Of a stretch of 62,000 nucleotides of DNA, positions 53,350-62,000 are shown piece after piece. This DNA is from Lingula anatina (Eukaryota > Brachiopoda > Lingulata > Lingulida > Lingulidae). A model generated the notes under the pieces. That model had not been told where the DNA came from. It did not search any database and saw nothing but the letters and a program-made list of their open reading frames with translations. Each line of letters starts with the position of its first letter. The stretch's first letter is position 1. The position numbers and the translations under genes were made by a program. Location: contig NW_019775758.1 of assembly GCF_001039355.2 (NCBI RefSeq), positions 4,738 to 66,737 of the forward strand, written 5' to 3'.

Positions 53350-53385
53350 AAGTTGTACAAGAGTGTTTGAATAATATTTTTGCTT

Positions 53386-53391
53386 AATAAA
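53386..53391 (+). terminator. Possible polyadenylation signal AATAAA of the giant gene
   Basis: AATAAA sits in 'gcttaataaagc', followed by a T-rich stretch. It is the first well-placed signal after the duplicated 3' flank. The assignment to this gene is inferred. Confidence 0.4.
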
Positions 53392-53407
53392 GCTTTTTTG
53401 ATACTGG

Positions 53408-53413
53408 TTTATT
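53408..53413 (-). terminator. Possible polyadenylation signal for a convergent minus-strand gene
   Basis: The plus-strand TTTATT at 53408-53413 reads AATAAA on the minus strand, about 140 nt after the stop of the possible exon at 53674-53552. It lies only ~17 bp from the plus-strand signal. Confidence 0.3.
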
Positions 53414-53551
53414 GAGAACTTCCTGGCGTTTTTGTGGCAATAATAATAATAATAGTAATTAAAAGCTTAAAATAAAAATTATAATACAGTTTACTGTCCA
53501 AATTACTCTTGTTTTTTTCTGTTTTTTCAAGCATGTCGTATTTAAATAACC

Positions 53552-53674
53552 TTACAAAGATTTTCTGTCAATGATATATCGACATATTTTCTTAGGACCT
53601 TTGTTTTTCATCACAGCACGTGCTTTCAGAATATCTATTCTCTCCTTTTGGGTCATCTTTTGACCGAATGCGAT
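53552..53674 (-). CDS. Possible terminal exon of an unidentified minus-strand gene
   Basis: On the minus strand an acceptor (ttgttttacag) is followed by 40 open codons and TAA. The peptide starts IAFGQKMTQKERIDILKARA and ends KKICRYIIDRKSL. It is rich in Lys and Arg and looks protein-like rather than random, but I recognise no family. I found no convincing partner exon upstream between 53,700 and 55,700. The phase of the acceptor is assumed to be 0. Confidence 0.3.
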   Translation of the reverse strand: MAFGQKMTQKERIDILKARAVMKNKGPKKICRYIIDRKSL

Positions 53675-55262
53675 CTGTAAAACAAATATTTTTAGATCGT
53701 GCAGTAAACAAGAGAAGAAGGTGAGCGGCAAAGCAACACTGCAGAAAGCTCAACGAATCTCCAACTAACTATGAAACTCCACTGGGCTCTCAATCGATCC
53801 TTTATACATAAACTGTAGACTTGATCCATACACAAAACAATGACTTTAATTGATTCCAATAATGAACTGACTGGAGCTTTCGATTTTATGGAAGTGTTTA
53901 CCTTCTGTTGCTAGAGTGTTTGCTGGTTGTGATTTGTTACTCTGCGTATAGAGCAAGTATAGACATTAAAATAGAAAAGGCCGAATTTCGCATGCCCAGT
54001 CCCAATCCAGAGATATTCTAAATCCACTAATCCTAATGTGGCATAATGCATTAATTGCTAAAAGCAGCACGACTTCATATATTAAGTAATTTACAGGTAA
54101 GAATACGGTTACCCGTACTATTAGGATAAATTTTAGTGTCAATAACAAAAAATCGTGTCCCAACAAAGGTTGTCATAATATTGTTAAGAACCATACACGT
54201 GTATAGGTCGTGTCACTGATAATAATAATAATAATAATATCGATTGTCGGAATGGACTGTGTTCGTTACATACAAAAGACATTACTTTTATTATTGATCA
54301 TGACTCACTCATCTCTAAATGTGCCTAACTAACCGCCTGTCGTTTATTTTTCTTTTTACTAAAGTTTTTACGATAGATGCTAACTTTTTTTCGTTGTTAT
54401 CATTTACGATTCAATGGAAGCGAATGTATATATATTACACTGACAAAAAAAACACTCTTACCAGATTTCATATCATTCAATTTGATTTTCTGCTAAAAAC
54501 AAGATGTGAGCGCAGGGATAAAATTGTGTATACCCCATTCCTAGAATTGAAACATAATAGCACATGCACAAAAAATAATTTTGTTGAAAAAAGTTTATCA
54601 AAATAAAGGCAAATAAAGGCAAATTTATATATCATAGAAAAAAAGAAAAAAATGTAATGGATATTTGGTTTTAATTTTACCAAGGTGTCAAAGGATTGCC
54701 ACGGTGCAATGAAAGCCTTTTCAGACAAAGAGTATTTTTAAATACTCTTAAAAGACCGAAAATTGGACAGACTCACACTTTATAGGGAAGACATTAGGGA
54801 CACATTACACTACATACGGGCAATTCCGATTCTTGTGACCATTATCCAAGCTTCTATCTGCAGAGGCGATTTATTCCCATTTTCAGTCCAAAGAATTTCT
54901 AGTGTAACGACATCAGGCTGTTTGCGTTAGAAAGAATACACAAAAAAACAACTTTGGGTTAATTAATTTGGCATTGATATGGGTTCAGGATAACGATTTC
55001 CCACTAAACGAAACAACATAAATGCTGACTGTGAAGGCCATAGTACAATTATCGCTTTTTAAAATAAAGAAACGTCGATGCGGCTTTTTGGGCAAATGTT
55101 CGATCGAACCAGCATGAGTCCTTGGTGTCATTTTAGTCGATAAAAAACACGCAAATGTATCAACCAAGTCACTTTAACAGACGAAACTTACGTTTATGCA
55201 CCGCTCTTGGACAGTACTGGTAGAATAGGTTCTCAATCAAGGGTAAGGTACATTTTATAATT

Positions 55263-55299
<37 letters not shown>

Positions 55300-55740
55300 A
55301 TGGTTTGGTTCTTTAATAAATGAAAATAAAAAAATCATTTCTTTTACCGTTTAGCAGCAATTATTCTTCGTTTGGTCGTTTGTTTACTGATTTCTTATAC
55401 ACGGCCTTTTTTATATATCAAATGCAGGCAACGTGATTCGGAAATAAATAATTCGCTGACATATGTAGTGCTTTAGTAAACGTGAAAATGCAAAGAAACC
55501 ATACTTGTCTATACTCAACTGCAGTGAAATGCTAAAAAATCTTCTTAAATGTCTGAATTCTTATTTCTCACTTCCAATCAGCGATGTGTGATACTGTATG
55601 AAACAGAAAATTGTTTAGGTTGCCAGACCAAGATTCTTTTAATGGTATCATTCACTTTAGTTAGTATTCAATTTTTTAATCATCGCTTCTACTTATTTAT
55701 TTATTTGTCTATTTATTTATTTTAATTCTGAACTGTCTTT
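53675..55740. other. Spacer between the giant gene and its paralogue; no gene recognised
   Basis: AT-rich sequence with an (ATA)n run near 54222-54240 and a 36-nt poly-T (55263-55298). Short ORFs on both strands show no known domain. A GTAAGT donor-like site on the minus strand near 55190 has no acceptor-bounded exon that I can define. Confidence 0.5.
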
Positions 55741-55825
55741 GGACAGTTTACCAACAGGTCACTGCACCACGTAAGGATACCGATTCCGTCCAAGGGTGCC
55801 GTCAGTCGTTCAGTCAACACATACG

Positions 55826-58800
55826 ATGGTTACCCGTATATTTGTGACGCTCCTAGTATCAGGTATGTTAAATGATAGAGATTTATTTGAAACCAAATTA
55901 ATGGAATTTTTTTACCGGTATTGGGTGTCATTGTAAGCAGACCTTGCTTGCTTTACCGTGGATACATACCGGTAGACTACAGTATGTGTAAAATACAATG
56001 TAGTCTCTGTAATATTGTATTAAATTACATGCATCTGCTTGTTTGCGGCACACTCACACACGCACAAAATAAGTCACTACAAGTTAAATTACTATTTGTC
56101 CTACACGTTCAAATTAAAAAGCTAAATGAAAACGTAATGCCTTTCCCCGGCACGTTTCAGTCAACCTGTTAGCTCCGGTCAACTGTGGGTACAGCCCAGC
56201 TGTGCCTGCCACGTGCAGCGCGCCCGACCCCCTCGCTACCACCGGTCAAGCGGAAATGTTCTGTGTACCAGGTATCGCGGATACTGTGTGGTACATTGAC
56301 TATAACGACCAGAAGACATATTCAGAGGCCGAGGAGGAGTGTAACCGCGCCACCGGCGACTCCTGGAAGATGGCGTGGATAGCATCATCCGCTGAGCGCC
56401 AGGCGCTGTATGACCGTATAAAGGTCGTTTCGGCGTTAAAGTGAGTAGCTTCATTGCCAACCAATACTTTTAAGGGTGATTATTTAATAGTTTGGTTCAA
56501 TGATTTAGATGACAAATAACGCCTCGCCGGTAGTGGTACTCAGATAGATAAAACTATCCTAACGTGGGCAGAAGTTACAAAAATAAATCACAATTTAAAA
56601 GCACTTAAAATATAATGGAATATGAAAATCAGTAGCTAATGTGTACGCATAAATAGAATCCAGTGTCTTTTTACGAGGCACATGTATGAAACATTTACGC
56701 GTGAAGTAATTTTGTTGTAAAAAAAAAGGTACAAAGATGTTTTTGTGTTTAACCATTTTATTCCCTCTGAACGGCGGCTAGTTTTAAATATGTCTTCAAA
56801 AGATACCCTGTATATAGTATCAAGCAGCCAAAAGTGACCCTCAAAGTTTAAAACCAGAATTGCAAAAAAGAAAAACGTTACAAACTGACAGCTTTCAATA
56901 TCTGTATTTCAGAAAAGAGTACGTCGTCTCCTTGAAGGACGTCAATCCATCGGGTGGCGGTGGAAACCGAGACTGGCAGTGGCTGACCCCTCATCAGAAC
57001 GCTGCAGTGTATATGCCCTGGCTTAACGCGTGCTCTAACGGAGGATGCGGGGACTGTGTAACGTTGGACTGTACCTCAGATACCGATGCCTGTCAGTTTA
57101 ATATGGTGGACTGTGGCCAACAGAGTTATGCGGTGCTTTGTCGCCATGGCGGAGCAAGTAAGTGTCTTTCCATCAACCGTACCTTCGATTTCTGAAAAAA
57201 TATTATGTTGACTAGCTGAATCATAGTTCTAAACCGTACCAAATGGCACAGTTCGTTACTAAAATAACAAAAATTTCGGGGCTCTTCAGCGGTCCCCGAA
57301 CTCCTCACAAAGGGGGGGGGGGGGAGGAGGGTAGGCTTTGCATCCGCGGACCCTTCTCCCCTTCAAAAATTCCTGTATTTGCCCCTGGTTACTTTTATAC
57401 ATGCGTCCGTCTTTTTATTGTATTTACTTCATAACTTAAATAAATAATGTACATTTCTCAATGCAATCAGCTGTTAACAATGAACCGACCACACAGGCCC
57501 CGACAACTGCAGCCCCTACGACCACCACTACAGTCGTAACAACCACCCAGGCACCCACAACTGCTGCGGAAACAACCACCCAGGCACCCACGACCACCAC
57601 CACTGTCGTAACAACTACCCAGGCACCCACAACCGCTGCGGTAACAACCACCCAGGCACCTACGACCACCAGTGCTGCTACTACCACGGAAGCTGAAACA
57701 ACAACGATGGGTGCAGGTCTGTACGCACTGTTTATTACCAAGATCGGTTTTTCTGTTCAACTTATACAATCCAATTATCAAATGGAATCAGTTATGGCCC
57801 GAATGTATTTGTAATGCCATTTAGTGATTCCTCTAATTCGATTCTGTGGTACCGGTGTACGGTAACAGGAATGGAATTCCTATGAATGGAAGTCCGGGCT
57901 CCCATATGATTTGCACAGGTTAGGGTTAGTTGGAATATTGGGTTAGTATATGGGACGAATGTCACCTGTTCAAAGTAATGGGAAGAGGACTACTGTACGG
58001 TTCCTAACGGACTTACACCCCATTTCCATAGATTAGATCGACCTACTTTAGATCGACCTAACTCCCTGGGGGTTCACGCTAAATAGCTGTCAGCCGGGCG
58101 GACTCGAAAGTTAATTACCCCTTACAGCTTGTAGTAGGCAGGTCGGACATTTAAGTCGGATTATCTGAAAGTAATCTAGTGAGACTCCCCGCGGGGATAG
58201 ATCGATCTAAAATCTATGGGAATAGAGCCTTACATTTCTGTTACACCGGGTTTTGTTCTAAAGTTTCCACTACCGCTGCATTAACTATGGGCGCCATAGC
58301 TTGCGTTATGAAAACGCTCATTACCGATACAAGGAACCTTTTGCAAGTGTTTCATGGATATTATTTGTTAAAACGATTTGAAAAAAGTTTTAAAAATGGA
58401 GTTTATAATTTAACGTTTGTTTGAAATTTTACGCTTTGTCCTTTGAAATCATGTGGGATAATTATAAATGCCCGGAGCCAATGAATTTTCGTCAAAATTG
58501 TTTTGAGCTAAAATATAAATGTATTCCGTAAGAATCGACATTATTAAACCTTCTATTGTCTAGTCTAAATGTGAGACAACCCTATTAATTACAGGCTGTT
58601 TTTTCGTCGCCTTAGTCGCTGAACTAAAGGCACGTGTATGCGCATGTGTAATTTACCTTAAAATAGATAATCAATTGGAAAAGAAGAAGAAAAAAAAAGG
58701 AAGAAAAGAAAAACGTGAAATTGATACATTTGCGGACGATAGAAATTCCATAACACACCAGTTGGTCCCTTAAGAAATATCGATCGATTACCAATAGGTA

Positions 58801-59203
58801 TTTACACTCTCGTTTTTGTTTTGTGCGAATAACATCAGTGCTCAAGGTACGTGTCGCGTATGTCGAAACACCGCCCAGATTTTTAACGGCTCTAAAATCT
58901 AAGTTTTTTGGGTTATTAAATGTGTTCATTTTCATGCAATGATTTGCTGCATTACCCCGTGAAAACTGGGTATAGACAGAAGCCAGACATTCGGCGAATG
59001 GTTCAAGTTTCTATCTCAGTTACCTCTTGTATTTGCAGTGTATTGATATTTCGTTCTTTTTTTTTCATTGTCATTAAACGATTAGTGATTGGCGCATGCT
59101 CTGGTTACTTAAGCTGCGGTAATTAATCAGTCTGTTTTTCTTTTTTTTTTAGCACAAACTGTAACCTCATTCCCTTTTTGGTAAAAAAATGAGATTCACT
59201 CCC

Positions 59204-59263
<60 letters not shown>

Positions 59264-59264
59264 C

Positions 59265-59298
<34 letters not shown>

Positions 59299-60026
59299 TG
59301 TCTAACTGTGCAGGTAAAACTGCATGTTTTTTAAAACACACGGTACAGTTCAAAGGCATTGTGGCTTTTTCATTCATTTAATCCCCAACCCCTTATTTAC
59401 ACCTTCATTCAATGTATTAGGTCAACTGTCCTCGAATTTTCACTTTGGTGTATTTCAGATTGCTCCGACCCTGGTAATATCACCAATACCAACCGTTCTC
59501 CGGCCTACCAGAGTGCCGGGTTCTCTGAGGGGGACACAGTCACGTACACCTGTGACCAGTGTTCATTCCTCGAGGGCGAGACATCCAAATCCTTCAACAG
59601 AACCTGCTCCAATAATGCCTGGAATAACGAGCGGAACTGTTCTCGTAAGTCTACTGCATGTGTGGATGGAAATATGTTTTTTTTTTAGTCAACGTGTGCT
59701 GAAGTGATGTGCGGGGAATTGTAGTCTTGGAATGGATGTGGTCCACTCCCTAACGTTAAATGCAAATGTTTTCATTTCCTTATTGTACGTTTGTTCACCT
59801 TTTTATTTATTTATTTATTTATTTATCTTGACAGGCTACAGCTGCAGTCCGCCTGGTAACGTCACCAATGCGGTTCGTTCCGGTACCGGTGAACTTTGCG
59901 GGGACAACCGCCAGTACCAGTGTTATCCGGGCTTCAAGATCTGGTCAGAAGGACGCTGGTCACACACCCACACAAGCACCTGTCAGGCCGACGGCCAGTG
60001 GTCAAACCCGGCCACAGAGTGTGTAG
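55826..60026 (+). CDS. Paralogue of the giant gene's N-terminus: signal peptide, CTLD-like, Thr-rich, two sushi (3' end unresolved)
   Basis: Exons: 55826-55862, 56161-56440, 56913-57157, 57471-57716, 59459-59644, 59835-60026; phases 1,2,1,1,1,1. Exon 1 encodes MVTRIFVTLLVS. Exons 2-3 match exons 2-3 of the giant gene (MFCVPGIADTVWYID, W-K-M-A-W-I, MPWLNACSNGGCGDCVTLDC, YAVLCRHGG) with the same intron phase. Exon 4 is Thr-rich (units like TTQAPTTAA). Exons 5-6 are sushi modules matching its exons 10 and 11. EGF, both CUBs and the first sushi are absent. The exon 4 donor is weak (GTCTGT at 57717, or GTGCAG at 57711). After 60026 either splicing continues beyond the window, or read-through gives a short tail ending in TAA at 60070. 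Confidence 0.75.
57184..57388. repeat. MITE-like CCAGTGGCGGATCCAG-type element, copy 3 (left end missing)
   Basis: Shares 'gaatcatagttctaaaccg', 'accaaatggcac' and 'atccgcggacccttc' with copies 1 and 2 and ends in gcccctgg. It starts directly after exon 3 of the paralogue, inside its intron 3. Confidence 0.6.
57866..58016. repeat. Second copy of the CAGGAATG repeat
   Basis: It matches 4137-4290 over most of its length (ggttagggttagttgg, agtatatgggacgaatgtca, acggttcctaacg) in the same orientation. It lies in the long intron of the paralogue gene. Confidence 0.6.
58026..58219. repeat. MITE-like inverted-repeat element in paralogue intron 4
   Basis: Left ccatagattagatcg, right cgatctaaaatctatgg. 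It shares 'gaaagttaattacccc' and 'tagatcgacc' blocks with a degraded relative around 17225-17450 in intron 2 of the giant gene. Confidence 0.55.
59203..59297. repeat. (CTGT)n(CT)n(AT)n compound microsatellite
   Basis: Compound simple repeat in intron 4 of the paralogue. Confidence 0.9.
59459..60026 (+). CDS. Paralogue exons 5-6: two sushi domains
   Basis: Exon 5 (59459-59644) has DCSDPGNITNTNRSPAYQSA, VTYTCDQCSFLEGE and CSNNAWNNERNCS. Exon 6 (59835-60026) has YSCSPPGNVTNAVRSGTG, RQYQCYPGFKIWSEG and DGQWSNPATECV. The shared VTYTCDxCS and YxCYPG motifs tie them to exons 10 and 11 of the giant gene, not to exon 9. Confidence 0.85.
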
Positions 60027-60167
60027 GTGAGCATGGACAGAGGCTTGTGCTTGGTTCACAAAACGTTTAAGATAGATAGGGAATGTGTTCGGTATTTTAA
60101 CCCACGTGCGAAATACTAGTCCGCCGAGTTCTTTTCATGACGAGTTTTAAACCCGAGACATAAAGTT

Positions 60168-60348
60168 GTGTCCGTGTGACGAAACTTAGGGTCCGTGTAA
60201 CAGAGAGTCCGCCCTCCATTTAATTAGAGGTTAGGGTAAGGCTGACGAAAATAGGTCAAAATCTAGGGCGAGACTTACCTGTTTGAATTCAAGGGAACCA
60301 CGGAAACCCTCTATAATGGGGACTCTCTGTCACGTCACACCGGCACAT
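60168..60348. repeat. MITE-like element with GTGTCCGTGTGACG-type ends
   Basis: The left stretch (gtccgtgtaacagagagtcc) and the right stretch (ggactctctgtcacgtcaca) are inverted copies. No coding potential. Confidence 0.5.
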
Positions 60349-61009
60349 TCTGACGGGCGGTGGTATCGCCTTTCACAAGTTCACTTCCTTCCGTTTAGTT
60401 AATAATTGTCCGTGTCGCACGTTGTGTGACTCTTTGATATGCAAATACTTTGCTAGCCTGACGATGACAGTCGTCATTATTAATTGGTAAGAGGAACAAT
60501 TGTTGACATTTTTATTGGACTTACAAGTCTTATGAGTGAAAATACATGTTACAGGTTAACCTAGTACGTTACTTAGTTGAAAATATTTTGCTAAAAACTA
60601 TCAAGACAGCAGTAAAAATTATTTACAAATTATTAAAACTCACAACATTTAAAGCGAAGCATAACACCATTTAAGTAGGCTGTTTAAAAACTCTATTACT
60701 TTTGCATGTTCAGTTCCATCATCAAAACTGTTCCTACTAATACTGATCTCCAAATGTGCGACACCATTTCTAGCACGTCACAAACTTTATAATTACAAAT
60801 GTCGTGACCTCTCTACAAGTGACACAAATAAAAAATGAAACCACTTGTGTCGCATTAAACGAAAAAATAATAAAATGTGTGACTTTGTTTCTAAAAATCT
60901 AGTCCACTGACAAACTGCCAAAACTTTTTTCTAAACTAAAGTTGATGCCTTTTTCTACACCTGTTTTATAGCGTTCTCCTAAGACTACGGCACTGTTACT
61001 TTACCTTTA

Positions 61010-61226
61010 GGGGTCATCCATTTTTTATCATCATTTTCACAAATCTGTTGAGAGTAGATTTTTCCCAGACACCCCCCCCCAGAGCATACAAGATGAAAAG
61101 CTAAATATGACGACCTTTGACAGCAATGTTGACTAGCATTTTCGCTATTTTTCAAAAACCTACATCCCCCCACCCTCCGGCGTAAGGTTTGTACACTTTG
61201 AAAATGATGATAAAAATGGATGGCCC
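61010..61226. repeat. MITE-like element with GGGTCATCCATTTTTTATC ends
   Basis: Left ggggtcatccattttttatc, right gataaaaatggatggccc, inverted. It lies between the paralogue and the GPCR gene. Confidence 0.65.
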
Positions 61227-61298
61227 ATAAAAGATGTAATTTCCATCTGCAATTACAAGACTTGGCAAAAACAATATTCTAGTACAACAAAGTTAGGC

Positions 61299-62000
61299 TC
61301 ACATCTGGGTCGTTATAGAACTAGATGAATTCGTAACGTAGAGAGTGGAGGCGCTTCGTTCGCTTAAACTGTGTCCAACTTTCGCAGCACAACCAGTCTG
61401 CGTTTCAGAGTTCCAACGACGATAATTAAAACACGATTTGAAAATGCTCACCAACTCGTCCCTAAAAATTCGAGCCGACGCAACGAAAAGAAAAAAGTTG
61501 GTGTTGTGATTCAGCAAACTGACGAGGAACAGTATTTCCCGCCCGAGACTGGTGCGTTCCACGGGTCTCCCACGCCGAATAATAAAACCCCTGGAGAGCT
61601 GCCAGTAGAATTCAAAGCCGACGAACGGCCATGTGAGCAGGAGGAAGGCGACCAGTGTTGTTAATAGTAGAGTGTTTGTTTTATTGTACGTCGAACCATT
61701 TCTGCCAGTCTGCTGCCGTCCTCCTGAAAGTTGTTGTCTTACAAAATGGTTCCTTTTCAGTTTACATACGATGGCGAATGTCATAGCACCGACAGCTACT
61801 GAGATAATTAACCCTCCAAATATATCTGTATATAACACGGCGTGCCGTATATTAAGCGCTGTTTCTAAAGATGAGTAGCACATTGCCAGAGGAGGGGAAC
61901 TCAGGCCCAAAGCCAGCAGAATGAGGGCAAAACAGGTCATCAAAGCCTTTCGTCTCGTGCACAGACTTGCCGCTCTAAACGGTTGATAAACTATAATAAC
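61299..62000 (-). CDS. Rhodopsin-family GPCR, C-terminal part (truncated by the window edge)
   Basis: An open frame of 233 codons plus TGA runs to the end of the window without an intron. It starts in intracellular loop 2 (VYQPFRAASLCTRRKAL), then TM4 (LMTCFALILLALGLSSPPLA), TM5 (FGGLIISVAVGAMTFAIVCK), TM6 (LLLTTLVAFLLLTWPFVGFE), TM7 (ILFLVSLLNHNTNFFLF) and a short helix-8 region (SARIFRDELVSIFKSC). TM6 has TWP where CWxP is usual, and the NPxxY site reads NHNTNFF. These variants are common in invertebrate peptide-receptor-like orphan GPCRs. The tail is Ser/Thr-rich and ends TTQM. The ligand cannot be assigned. Confidence 0.82.
   Translation of the reverse strand, partial: VIIVYQPFRAASLCTRRKALMTCFALILLALGLSSPPLAMCYSSLETALNIRHAVLYTDIFGGLIISVAVGAMTFAIVCKLKRNHFVRQQLSGGRQQTGRNGSTYNKTNTLLLTTLVAFLLLTWPFVGFEFYWQLSRGFIIRRGRPVERTSLGREILFLVSLLNHNTNFFLFVASARIFRDELVSIFKSCFNYRRWNSETQTGCAAKVGHSLSERSASTLYVTNSSSSITTQM

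Larger units (their letters stand above)
49951..53385 (+). other. Probable 3' flank / 3' UTR of the giant gene, with a gap
   Basis: No exon is recognised here. It holds a (GT)n/(GA)n tract (50279-50480), an 873-nt gap of N's (51632-52504) and the same 845-bp sequence on both sides of the gap. If the duplicate is collapsed, the distance from the stop to the AATAAA is about 1.7 kb, an ordinary 3' UTR length. Confidence 0.4.
60071..61298. other. Spacer between the paralogue and the GPCR; MITE-like repeats only
   Basis: It contains two inverted-repeat elements (about 60168-60348 and 61010-61226) and AT-rich sequence with AATAAA-like strings near 60828. No WSC-like exon, which would be expected next in the paralogue, was found here. 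Confidence 0.5.

Noticed and set aside
55100-55260. Minus-strand exon ending at a GTAAGT donor (peptide LIENLFYQYCPRAVHK)
   Set aside because: The donor is good and the peptide looks plausible, but no acceptor or start codon bounds the exon upstream.
57436-57781. Val- or Cys-rich minus-strand ORFs opposite the paralogue's Thr exon
   Set aside because: Shadows of a 27-33-bp coding repeat that stays open in other frames.
1-62000. tRNA or rRNA genes
   Set aside because: I saw no tRNA box A/B arrangement with a cloverleaf and no rRNA-like sequence; a tRNAscan run would settle it.

Overview
This is a window of an animal nuclear genome. Coding sequence is scattered in short exons with GT/AG splice sites and long AT-rich introns. 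There are many microsatellites, MITE-like repeats, a Tc1/mariner element, a LINE remnant and assembly gaps (N). The protein domains (WSC, C-type lectin, CUB, sushi, EGF, F5/8C, PF12248/FAMeT) and the repeats, including a TTAA-flanked element with AGGGATAATAACTCTTC ends, suggest a marine lophotrochozoan, most likely a mollusc. The species cannot be fixed from the sequence alone.

Layout. Positions 1-15,083 hold no gene I can support. The main content is a full-length but dead Tc1/mariner element (6,546-10,768), split by a 2.56-kb inverted-repeat element (7,211-9,774) that itself carries a degraded LINE fragment. Several MITE-like repeats and microsatellites surround it.

Positions 15,084-49,950 (+) are one very large gene. 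I reconstructed 52 coding exons by hand. Every junction is GT/AG, every phase matches, and the exons sum to 9,951 nt (3,316 residues plus stop). The product has a signal peptide and no membrane span. Its order is: CTLD-like, Thr/Pro mucin-like linker, EGF, 2 CUB, 3 sushi, 2 WSC, then repeated WSC / short 'SCxEL' fibrinogen-like motif / C-type lectin units, then an F5/8C (discoidin) domain interrupted by three PF12248 (FAMeT) domains, then WSC, 3 sushi, WSC, sushi and a Cys-rich tail. Introns between domains are all phase 1, the mark of exon shuffling.

An AATAAA at 53,386 (+) may end this gene. It faces an AATAAA at 53,413 (-) and a possible terminal exon of an unidentified minus-strand gene (53,674-53,552).

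A second plus-strand gene (55,826 to at least 60,026) is a tandem paralogue of the start of the first: signal peptide, CTLD-like, Thr-rich, sushi, sushi. It lacks the EGF, CUB and first sushi exons. At the right edge, on the minus strand, is the C-terminal part of a rhodopsin-family GPCR (61,299 to beyond 62,000).

Three places (45,491; 47,440; 51,632-52,504) have N's flanked on both sides by the same sequence. These are best read as unmerged allelic contig ends. They create false duplicates of one WSC exon, one sushi exon and the 3' flank.

A secreted protein with this many recognition modules fits an extracellular recognition, agglutination or matrix role. That is inference: the sequence shows the architecture, not the function.
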